64,000 bases of DNA from Micromonospora antibiotica (lineage in GTDB: Bacteria; Actinomycetota; Actinomycetes; Mycobacteriales; Micromonosporaceae): contig NZ_JAGFWR010000001.1 in the NCBI RefSeq assembly GCF_017599305.1, positions 1-64,000 of the forward strand, in the 5' to 3' direction. Under the pieces are notes generated by a model. That model did not search any database and had not been told where the DNA came from. It was given only the letters and a program-made list of their open reading frames with translations. Position 1 is the stretch's first letter, and every line of letters begins with the position of its first letter. Shown in pieces: positions 57,373 to 64,000 of this stretch. The translations under genes were made by a program, and so were the position numbers.

Positions 57373-57386
57373 TGTTAACGCAAACA
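57373..57386. promoter_or_regulatory. LacI-type operator-like site, copy 2
   Basis: TGTTAACGCAAACA, one mismatch from the perfect palindrome at 57643-57656; it lies nearer the divergent FN3-CBM2 gene. Confidence 0.6.
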
Positions 57387-57642
57387 TCACATGACTTGCT
57401 TGGCGGCCACTTCTCCCGTCCGATCGAATAACCGCAGGTAGAGCAGCTTTACAGCCTGGCAGAGGGGCCGGAATAGCCGGTTTGACAGCCGCGAACCGAG
57501 GCCGGAGGAGTTTCGAGAAAGTCCGTGTCACATCTTGACGGACCACGTATGCATCCACGAGAGTCCATATCAGCGGACGTGGCGCACGGTCGGGAGAACC
57601 GAGGCGTCGCTCAACCGCAGCTGAGGGTGCCCGGGCAGCACC

Positions 57643-57656
57643 TGTTAACGCTAACA
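57643..57656. promoter_or_regulatory. LacI-type operator-like site, copy 3 (perfect palindrome)
   Basis: TGTTAACGCTAACA has TGTTA/TAACA arms around ACGC (CTGTTA/TAACAG with flanks), 186 bp before the GH43-AbfB gene. It is typical of LacI-family sugar repressor sites. Confidence 0.65.
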
Positions 57657-57841
57657 GAACGACGGTCGACGGGACGTCGAACACCACCAGGAACCGACGA
57701 CGGCGGACACCACCGACCGTCGGCGTCAGCGTGCCCTCCCACCCGTCCGGGCCGCAGGTGGCGGCCAGCCTCACCCTGCGCCGCGACGATCCGCCCACCA
57801 TCCGCACACCACCAGGCACCACGACAGAAGGGGTCCGATCC

Positions 57842-59230
57842 GTGGCGATCAGCCGACGAGCACTCATCAAGGCCGTGGCCGCATCCGGGGCGCTCACCGC
57901 AGCATCGGTGGCCGGGCTGCCCGGCGTCGCGTGGGCGGCGAACACCGCGTACGCGATGACCTACTTCACCGAGACGCCGAGCTTCCAGGGCGCGGACTAC
58001 GGCCTGCACCTGGCGGTGAGCCGCGACGGTCTCAACTGGACGCCGCTGAACCAGAACAACCCCGTCGTCACCCCCACCCAGGGGCAGCTCGGCCTGCGCG
58101 ACCCGTTCGTGTTCCGCAAGCAGGACGGCACCTTCGTGGTGCTGGCCACCGATCTCAAGGGCACCAACTTCGGCCTGAACAGCCAGTACCTGCACGTGTG
58201 GGACTCGACCAACCTGACGAACTTCACCGGCTACCGCCGGATCAGGATGCACACCCTGCCCAACTCGCACACCTGGGCGCCGACCGCGTTCTGGGACGCC
58301 GCCCGCGGCCAGTACGCCATCGTCTACTCCTGCAACAGCGGCGGCGACGTGCTGATGGTCAACTACACCAGCGACTTCGTCAACATCGGCCCCCAGCAGG
58401 TGTTCTTCAGCCCCGGGTTCGGCGTGCTCGACGGCGATGTCGTCGTCGACGGCGGCACCACCTACCTCTACTACAAGAACCTCTCCACCGGTCTGCTGCA
58501 CGGCGCGCGCTCCTCGACCGGGGCGCCGAACAGCTTCACCACCTACACCAGCGGGCTACGGATGGGCAACGCGATCGAGGCTCCGCTCCTGGTCAAGAAC
58601 AACGACGGCAGCGGCTGGCGGCTGTGGGGCGACTCGTTCAGCCCGGTCAACGCCGACTACTACATCTGGTCCACCTCGAACATCGGCGGCAACTCGTGGA
58701 CGGCGCTCAACCAACGGGACTACACCCCGCCGTTGAACGCCAAGCACGGCTCGATCGTCGGGATCAGCGACGCCGAGTACAACGCGATGGTGTCCCGCTG
58801 GGGGACCCCGAACTGGGTCCGGCTCAAGTCGTCCAACCTGCCGGACTACGTCGTACGGCACAGCAACGGCGTCGGCCGGATCGACCCGTTCCCGTTCGAC
58901 CCGTACCAGGATCAGTTGTGGCGGATGGTGGCCGGCCTGTCCGACGCCGCCGGGGTCTCGTTCGAGTCGGTGAACCGGCCGGGCAGCTTCCTGCGGCACA
59001 GCAACTACGCCATCCGGCTCGACCCGAACGACGGGTCGGCGACGTTCCGGGCCGACGCCACCTTCCACCGCACCGCCGGCCTGGCTGACGCGGCATGGAC
59101 GTCGTTCCGCTCCGCCAACTTCCCCGACCGCTACCTGCGGCACGCCGGGAACCTGCTGCGGATCGACCCGCTCAGCGCCGGTTCGGCCCTGAACGACCGG
59201 CAGGACGCCACCTTCCGCATCACGCCCTGA
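57842..59230 (+). CDS. Tat-exported GH43 glycosidase with AbfB (CBM42) domain
   Basis: A 462-residue protein with a twin-Arg signal (ISRRALIKAVAASGALTAA, about 1-32). The five-bladed GH43 propeller (about 35-315) has ADYGLHLAVSRDGLNW and LRDPFVFRKQDG; it likely hydrolyses arabinofuranosyl side chains. The C-terminal AbfB domain (about 320-462) has internal repeats VVRHSNGVGRIDP and LRHSNYAIRLDP and LRHAGNLLRIDP, which bind arabinofuranose side chains. GTG start with GAAGGGG 8 nt upstream. First gene of an operon with the next GH43 (14-bp gap). Confidence 0.85.
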   Translation: MAISRRALIKAVAASGALTAASVAGLPGVAWAANTAYAMTYFTETPSFQGADYGLHLAVSRDGLNWTPLNQNNPVVTPTQGQLGLRDPFVFRKQDGTFVVLATDLKGTNFGLNSQYLHVWDSTNLTNFTGYRRIRMHTLPNSHTWAPTAFWDAARGQYAIVYSCNSGGDVLMVNYTSDFVNIGPQQVFFSPGFGVLDGDVVVDGGTTYLYYKNLSTGLLHGARSSTGAPNSFTTYTSGLRMGNAIEAPLLVKNNDGSGWRLWGDSFSPVNADYYIWSTSNIGGNSWTALNQRDYTPPLNAKHGSIVGISDAEYNAMVSRWGTPNWVRLKSSNLPDYVVRHSNGVGRIDPFPFDPYQDQLWRMVAGLSDAAGVSFESVNRPGSFLRHSNYAIRLDPNDGSATFRADATFHRTAGLADAAWTSFRSANFPDRYLRHAGNLLRIDPLSAGSALNDRQDATFRITP

Positions 59231-59244
59231 CCGAGGAGGACACC

Positions 59245-60609
59245 ATGACCAGGACCCTGCTGCGCCGCGGTGCGGCGCTGCTCGCGAGCCTGCTCTGCGT
59301 GGTCGTGCTGACCCCGGTCGCCGGCCACGCGGACAACCCCATCGTGCAGACCGTCTACACGGCCGACCCGGCGGCGCTGGTGCACAACGGCCGGGTCTAC
59401 CTCTACACCGGCCACGACGAGGACGGCTCGACGTACTTCACGATGAAGGACTGGCGCGTCTACTCCTCGGCCGACATGGTCAACTGGACCGACCACGGCT
59501 CCCCGATGAGCCTGGCCACGTTCAGCTGGGCCAGCGCCGACGCGTGGGCCGGCCAGACCGTCTACCGCAACGGCCGTTTCTACTGGTACGTCCCGGTCAA
59601 GAACCGGGCGACCGGACGGATGGCGATCGGCGTCGCGGTCGCCGACAGCCCCACCGGCCCGTTCCGCGACGCCATCGGCCGGCCACTGGTGGAGAACGGC
59701 GAGATCGACCCGCACGCCTTCGTCGACGACACCGGGCAGGCGTACCTGTACTGGGGCAACCCCAACCTGTGGTACGTGCGGCTCAACACCGACATGGTCT
59801 CGTTCTCCGGCGGCCCGACCCAGATTCCGCTGACCACCGCCGGCTTCGGCACCCGCAGCGGCAACCCGAGCCGCCCCACGTTGTACGAGGAGGCGCCCTG
59901 GGTCTACAAGCGCAACGGCCTCTACTACAACGTGTTCGCGGCCGAATGCTGCTCGGAGTTCATCGCGTACTCCACCGCGCCGGGCCCGACCGGGCCGTGG
60001 ACCTACCGGGGGACGATCATGCCCAGGCAGGGGGCCAGCTTCACCAACCACGCCGCCGTCATCGACTTCAACGGCGGCTCGTACTTCTTCTACCACAACG
60101 GCGCGTTGCCCGGCGGCGGCGGTTTCACCCGCTCGGTCGCGGTGGAGAAGTTCGCCTACCGCGCCGACGGCACCATCCCCACCATCACCATGACCGCCTC
60201 CGGCGCACCGCAGGTCGGCACGCTCAACCCGTACGTCCGCCAGGAGGCGGAGACGATCGCCTGGTCGGTCGGGGTGGAGACCGAGCCGTCCAGCGAGGGC
60301 GGGATGAACGTCGGCTGGCTCAACAACGGCGACCACATCAAGGTCAAGGGGGTCGCCTTCGGTGCCGGCGCCAGTTCGTTCACCGCCCGGGTCGCGTCGG
60401 CGACCACCGGTGGCCGCATCGAGGTACGGCTCGGCGGCGTCACCGGCACCACCGTGGGCACCTGCACCGTCCCGGTGACCGGCGGCTGGCAGACCTGGAC
60501 CACGGTCACCTGCCCGGTCAGCGGCGTCACCGGCACCCAGGACGTGTACCTGCGGTTCGCCGGGGGCAGCGGCAACCTCTTCAACGTCAACTGGTGGCAG
60601 TTCCGCTGA
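59245..60609 (+). CDS. GH43 glycosidase with CBM6 (arabinoxylan-type)
   Basis: A 454-residue protein with a signal peptide (1 to about 29). The GH43 propeller (about 30-315) has the base Asp in YTADPAALVH, the pKa-modulating Asp in GEIDPHAFVDD and the acid Glu in YEEAPWVYK. The C-terminal CBM6 (about 325-454) starts RQEAETIAWSVGVETE and ends NLFNVNWWQFR. It likely acts on arabinoxylan or xylo-oligosaccharides. GAGGAGGAC precedes the ATG. It follows the GH43-AbfB gene by 14 bp. Confidence 0.9.
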   Translation: MTRTLLRRGAALLASLLCVVVLTPVAGHADNPIVQTVYTADPAALVHNGRVYLYTGHDEDGSTYFTMKDWRVYSSADMVNWTDHGSPMSLATFSWASADAWAGQTVYRNGRFYWYVPVKNRATGRMAIGVAVADSPTGPFRDAIGRPLVENGEIDPHAFVDDTGQAYLYWGNPNLWYVRLNTDMVSFSGGPTQIPLTTAGFGTRSGNPSRPTLYEEAPWVYKRNGLYYNVFAAECCSEFIAYSTAPGPTGPWTYRGTIMPRQGASFTNHAAVIDFNGGSYFFYHNGALPGGGGFTRSVAVEKFAYRADGTIPTITMTASGAPQVGTLNPYVRQEAETIAWSVGVETEPSSEGGMNVGWLNNGDHIKVKGVAFGAGASSFTARVASATTGGRIEVRLGGVTGTTVGTCTVPVTGGWQTWTTVTCPVSGVTGTQDVYLRFAGGSGNLFNVNWWQFR

Positions 60610-60693
60610 CGCCCCGCCGCCCCGCCGCCCGGCCGCCCGTCCCACCGTGGCCCGCGGCGACCACCTCCACCCCCACGCACGAGGAGACACCTG

Positions 60694-62016
60694 ATGACAG
60701 GACGCAGATCGAGACTCGGGTCGGTAGCCGCGACGATGCTGCTGGCCCTGGGCCTGGGCACCGCGATGGTCAGCGGCGGCCTGGGCACCTCCGCCCGCGC
60801 CGCGGACGTCGGGACGACCGCCGCGACGGCCGGCTGCGGGAAGGCCCCGACCCTGGCCAGCGGCACCCACACCATCACCAGCAACGGCAAGAACCGCAGC
60901 TTCATCCTGCGGGTGCCCGACGGCTACGACGCCAACCGGCAGTACCGGCTGGTGCTCGGCTTCCACTGGGTCGGCGGCACCGCCACCGACGTCGCCACCG
61001 GTCAGACCGTGCAGCGCGACGTGTGGTCCTACTACGGCCTGCAACGACTGGCGAACAACAGCACCATCTTCGTCGCGCCCCAGGGCCTGAACAACGGCTG
61101 GGGCAACGCCGGTGGGGAGGACATCACCTTCGTCGACAACATCCTCAGCCGGGTCGAGGCCGGGCTGTGCGTGGACACCACCCAGCGGTTCGCCCTCGGC
61201 TTCAGCTACGGCGGCGCGATGAGTTACGCGGTCGCCTGCGCCCGGCCCACCGTCTTCCGGGCGGTGGCGGTCTACTCCGGCGGGCAGCTCAGCGGATGCA
61301 GCGGCGGCACCCAACCAATCGCCTACTTCGGCGCGCACGGCATTCGCGACGGCGTGCTCTCCATCGCCGGCGGGCGTACGCTGCGCGACCGGTTCGTCCG
61401 CAACAACGGCTGCACCGCGCAGAGCCCGCCCGAGCCGAGCCAGGGCAGCCTGACCCACCGCAGCACCACCTACTCGGGCTGCCGCGCCGGGTACCCGGTG
61501 GTGTGGGCGGCCTTCGACGAGGGGCACATCGCCGCCCCGCAGGACGGCGCACCCGGTGACAGCGGCACCCGCACCTGGCTGCCGGCCGAGACCTGGCGGT
61601 TCTTCACCCAGTTCACGTCGACCACGCCCGCGCCCACCACCCCCGCGCCAACCACACCCGGCCCGACCACACCCGCACCGACCACCCCACCGCCGGGCGG
61701 CGGGGGCTGCGCGGTCACCGCGACGGTCAACGCGTGGAGCACCGGCCTGACCGAGGACCTCACCGTCACCAACACCGGCAGCACCCCGGTCAACGGCTGG
61801 TCGCTGATCTTCACCCTGCCCGGCGGGCAGAGCATCACCTCCGGGTGGAACGCCACCTACACGCCCGCCTCCGGCCAGGTCACCGCCCGCAACGTCAGCT
61901 ACAACCCGACCATCGCCCCCGGCGCCTCGGTCAGCATCGGCTTCCAGGCCAACCACACCGGCAACGCCGCCGCGCCGCCGACGTTCACCCTCAACGGCGT
62001 CACCTGCACCAGGTAA
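60694..62016 (+). CDS. Secreted CE1-type esterase (feruloyl/PHB-depolymerase-like) with CBM2
   Basis: A 440-residue protein with a signal peptide (1 to about 38, ending ARAA). The alpha/beta hydrolase domain (about 45-305) has the nucleophile in GFSYGGAM and the pattern SFILRVPDGYDANRQYRLVLGFHWVGG of the LpqC/feruloyl esterase CE1 family. A TTPAPTTP linker leads to CBM2 (about 333-440). It likely removes ferulate or acyl esters from plant-wall polysaccharides. The ATG follows GAGGAGACACC. It is 84 bp after the GH43-CBM6 gene and probably in the same operon. Confidence 0.85.
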   Translation: MTGRRSRLGSVAATMLLALGLGTAMVSGGLGTSARAADVGTTAATAGCGKAPTLASGTHTITSNGKNRSFILRVPDGYDANRQYRLVLGFHWVGGTATDVATGQTVQRDVWSYYGLQRLANNSTIFVAPQGLNNGWGNAGGEDITFVDNILSRVEAGLCVDTTQRFALGFSYGGAMSYAVACARPTVFRAVAVYSGGQLSGCSGGTQPIAYFGAHGIRDGVLSIAGGRTLRDRFVRNNGCTAQSPPEPSQGSLTHRSTTYSGCRAGYPVVWAAFDEGHIAAPQDGAPGDSGTRTWLPAETWRFFTQFTSTTPAPTTPAPTTPGPTTPAPTTPPPGGGGCAVTATVNAWSTGLTEDLTVTNTGSTPVNGWSLIFTLPGGQSITSGWNATYTPASGQVTARNVSYNPTIAPGASVSIGFQANHTGNAAAPPTFTLNGVTCTR

Positions 62017-62027
62017 CCGCCGTACCG

Positions 62028-62085
62028 GTCGCGGGCGGGCCCGGGGTGGCCCGCCCGCGACGCTCCCGGACGCCTGCGTCCGGGA
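62028..62085. terminator. Double terminator after esterase gene
   Basis: Two perfect hairpins: 14-bp stem GTCGCGGGCGGGCC / GGCCCGCCCGCGAC (62028-62061) and 10-bp stem TCCCGGACGC / GCGTCCGGGA (62064-62085), between convergent genes. Confidence 0.75.
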
Positions 62086-62097
62086 ACGGCCCGCAGC

Positions 62098-63024
62098 TCA
62101 ACCGACCGTCCAGGCGCGGAGCTTGTCGGGATTGAGGACCGTCCAGATGCGCCTGATCCGGTCACCCACGACGTCGAACGCCAGCACCGCCCCGACGACA
62201 CCCGCCACCTGCGCCACCAGACCTGGCCGCCCGTTGACCGTGCACTCCAGGAGCCGGACGCCGGAGGCCGCACCGCCCCGATCGGCGAAGAAACGCGCGA
62301 CCTGCCCGGCACCCTCGGTCGGGTGGAGTACCGCGCTGACCCGCCCGCCACCGTCGCCGGTCGCGGTGGCGTCGGGCGTCAGCAGACCGACGAGCGCGTC
62401 GATGTCGGCGGCCTGCCACGCCTTCCTGAACTCCCGGACGATGCCGGCCTGGCGGGCGGTGGGCACGCCGGGTGCCGGTGCCCCGCGCACGCGGCGGCGA
62501 CCGGACGAGGCCAGCTGGCGGCACGCCGCCGGGGTACGGCCGACGACCTCGGCCACCTCGGCGAAGGAGTAGCGGAAGACGTCGTGCAGGACGAACGCGA
62601 CGCGCTCGGCCGGGGTCATCGACTCCAGCACCACCAGGAAGGCCATCCCGACCGACTCGTCGAGGGCGATCTGGTCGACCGGGTCACCACCGGTGGGGTC
62701 GCTGGTCCACTCCGCACGTGCGGGCAGCGGCTCCGGCAGCCACTGGCCCACGTAGCGCTCCCGGCGGGCGCGGGCCGAGCCGAGCAGGTCGAGGCAGATC
62801 CGACCGGCGACCCTGGCCAGCCAGGCGTCCGGGGCCGCGATGGCGTCCCGCTGGCCGGGGGTCAGGGCATACCAGCGGGCGTACGTCTCCTGCACGACGT
62901 CCTCGGTGTCGGCCAGGGACCCGAGCAGCCGGTACGCGAGATTGACGAGCTGACGCCGTTCGCCGACGAGCCCGCTCGGGGCCGGGCCGGGCCGGTCGGA
63001 CCCCGGACCGGTGGGGTTGGTCAT
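62098..63024 (-). CDS. ECF41-type sigma factor with SnoaL-like C-terminal domain
   Basis: A 308-residue sigma factor. Sigma region 2 (about 20-85) and region 4 (about 130-185) are followed by a SnoaL-like NTF2 domain (about 195-308). ECF41 hallmarks are present: the linker motif GQWLPEP, DGGGR in the C-terminal domain and NPDKL near the end. In this group the fused domain regulates sigma activity, so no separate anti-sigma factor is needed. ATG 63024 (MTNPTG) was chosen. It is divergent from a flavodoxin-like oxidoreductase, a usual class of ECF41 partner. Confidence 0.92.
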   Translation of the reverse strand: MTNPTGPGSDRPGPAPSGLVGERRQLVNLAYRLLGSLADTEDVVQETYARWYALTPGQRDAIAAPDAWLARVAGRICLDLLGSARARRERYVGQWLPEPLPARAEWTSDPTGGDPVDQIALDESVGMAFLVVLESMTPAERVAFVLHDVFRYSFAEVAEVVGRTPAACRQLASSGRRRVRGAPAPGVPTARQAGIVREFRKAWQAADIDALVGLLTPDATATGDGGGRVSAVLHPTEGAGQVARFFADRGGAASGVRLLECTVNGRPGLVAQVAGVVGAVLAFDVVGDRIRRIWTVLNPDKLRAWTVG

Positions 63025-63176
63025 GCTGCCGCCGGCCCCCTCGCCCGCTCCCCGCCCACCGGCTCGACCGACGTGCGCCAGCGGTGGCGACCCCGGCACG
63101 CCGCCTGACATTCGGCAGGGCTGTGTCGTCGTATCAGTGCACCGAACACTATCCCAGCGACGGGGGAAAAACGATC

Positions 63177-63785
63177 ATGGGACCAGTGAACCTGGCGATC
63201 ATCTACTACAGCGCCACCGGCACCGTGCACACCCTGGCCCAGGCCGCGGCCGAGGGGGCGCGGCAGGCCGGCGCGAACGTACGCCTGCGCAAGGTGGCCG
63301 AGTCGGCCCCGGCCGAGGCGGTCGATGCCAGGGCGGAGTGGGCCCAGCACGTCCAGGACACCGCCGACGTCGAAGTGGCCAGCGGCGACGACCTGGACTG
63401 GGCAGACGCGGCCCTGCTCGGCACCCCCACCCGCTTCGGCAACGTGTCGAGCCAGCTCAAGGCGTTCATCGACACCCTCGGCCCGCTGTGGTTCCAGGGC
63501 CGGCTCGCCGGCAAGGTCTACTCGGCCTTCACCGCGTCGAACACCTCGCACGGCGGGCAGGAGTCGACCCTGCTGTCGCTGTCGAACGTCTTCTACCACT
63601 GGGGCGGGATCATCGTGCCTCCCGGCTACACCGACCCGATCCAGTTCCAGTCGGGCAACCCCTACGGCACCTCGCACGTGGCCGGCAGCGGCCCGCCCGG
63701 TGACGTCACCCTCCAGGCAGCCCGCTACCAGGCCCGGCGCGTGGTCGACACCGCAGCCGCACTGAAAGCCGGACGGCCCGCCTGA
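63177..63785 (+). CDS. WrbA-like NAD(P)H:quinone oxidoreductase (flavodoxin fold)
   Basis: A 202-residue FMN protein. The FMN-phosphate loop is YYSATGTVHTLAQA, and TPTRFGNVSSQLKAFIDTLGPLW, SNTSHGGQESTLLS and the tail region PPGYTDPIQFQSGNPYGTSHVAG are WrbA signatures. It performs two-electron quinone reduction in the cytoplasm, protecting from redox cycling. GGGGGAAAAACGATC precedes the ATG. It is divergent from the ECF41 gene, its likely regulator. Confidence 0.9.
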   Translation: MGPVNLAIIYYSATGTVHTLAQAAAEGARQAGANVRLRKVAESAPAEAVDARAEWAQHVQDTADVEVASGDDLDWADAALLGTPTRFGNVSSQLKAFIDTLGPLWFQGRLAGKVYSAFTASNTSHGGQESTLLSLSNVFYHWGGIIVPPGYTDPIQFQSGNPYGTSHVAGSGPPGDVTLQAARYQARRVVDTAAALKAGRPA

Positions 63786-63947
63786 ACCCCTCCCCGCCCC
63801 GACCGGGCGGATCGCCCGGCCTGAGCAGGCCGGCCGGAACGGGGGCGGTCGGGGCGGGGCGGTCAGGGCCGTTGCGGAGCGCGACACTCGCATAGACAGG
63901 CGGTGTTACGTTGAAGCGGTCCACTAGCGACCGTCGAGGGGGTGTGC

Positions 63948-64000
63948 ATGGCCGAGACCACGGGGCGGGTCCTGCCGGTCTATCTGGTGGCGGACGAGTC
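63948..64000 (+). CDS. VWA-domain-like protein, N-terminal fragment cut by window end
   Basis: Only the first 17 codons are present: MAETTGRVLPVYLVADE, then a partial codon. VLPVYLVADES is the usual start of a von Willebrand factor A domain of the TerY type, just before the DxSxS metal site. GAGGGGGTG precedes the ATG. Confidence 0.55.
   Translation, partial: MAETTGRVLPVYLVADE

Larger units (their letters stand above)
57234..57841. other. Regulatory region upstream of the GH43/CE1 operon and FN3-CBM2 gene
   Basis: 608 bp without a gene, AT-rich at 57350-57550 for this genome. It holds two LacI-like sites and a GTTTCGAGAAAG half-symmetric element near 57510. It probably contains divergent promoters. 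Confidence 0.55.

Overview
The window looks like chromosomal DNA from a high-GC, soil-type actinomycete, most likely a Micromonospora or close relative. Reasons: strongly GC-biased third codon positions, many GTG starts, 4-bp ATGA/GTGA overlaps between co-transcribed genes, a typical actinobacterial 16S rRNA leader at the left edge, a mycobacterial-type Kgd, ECF sigma factors of actinobacterial types, and many secreted carbohydrate-active enzymes with family 2 or family 13 carbohydrate-binding modules. The genus is inferred from style, not from a database match. No transposase, integrase, CRISPR array or tRNA gene was seen.

Layout. 0-0.6 kb: 5' leader and promoter of an rRNA operon reading left off the window. 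0.6-6 kb: small membrane protein, a degenerate repeat tract, argS, an ArsR/AHSA1 pair and a divergent SDR/TetR pair. 5.9-11.3 kb: an ECF sigma factor fused to a zinc-finger, membrane and extracellular region, divergent from a secreted subtilase and a three-repeat secreted protein. 11.5-13 kb: coupled cytochrome P450 and ferredoxin. 13-16 kb: rifampin phosphotransferase (rph) preceded by a 30-codon leader ORF and a rifamycin-associated element. 16-18 kb: TetR and quinone-oxidoreductase-like gene with two clear operators. 18-21.4 kb: a surface triad (Cthe_2159-like carbohydrate-binding protein, DUF4956 membrane protein, VTC-domain protein), then an orphan response regulator. 22-25 kb: SGNH esterase-CBM13 and PETase-like hydrolase-CBM2 operon. 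25-29 kb: kgd. 29-32 kb: SMP-30-like and FN3/PQQ-type sugar dehydrogenase operon. 32-37 kb: two methyltransferases, an auxiliary-type trpS, a GlsB-like protein and an XRE-cupin regulator. 37-44 kb: Cip1-like protein, Ser/Thr kinase, S1 protease-CBM2 and GH10 xylanase-CBM2. 43.7-49.7 kb: a compact graspetide-type RiPP cluster (LuxR regulator, double-Gly precursor, ATP-grasp ligase, PpiC-related maturation protein, C39-peptidase ABC exporter). 49.7-62 kb: histidine phosphatase, CE4 deacetylase, a second PETase-like hydrolase with CBM13, a tandem-LtrA membrane protein, an FN3-CBM2 protein, then a GH43-AbfB / GH43-CBM6 / CE1-CBM2 operon. 62-64 kb: ECF41 sigma factor divergent from a WrbA-like flavoprotein, and the start of a VWA-type gene.

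How it works together. Much of 18-62 kb encodes enzymes for plant cell wall and polyester breakdown: xylanase, arabinofuranosidase-like GH43 enzymes, acetyl and feruloyl-type esterases, a Cip1-like protein and sugar oxidation. Three copies of a LacI-type palindrome (TGTTAACGCTAACA and close variants) lie upstream of the SGNH esterase operon and of the GH43/CE1 operon, suggesting shared sugar control. The most noteworthy loci are the graspetide cluster, the rph locus with its RAE and leader ORF, the two polyester-hydrolase-like enzymes with substituted substrate-site residues, and the DUF4956/VTC/Cthe_2159 triad.
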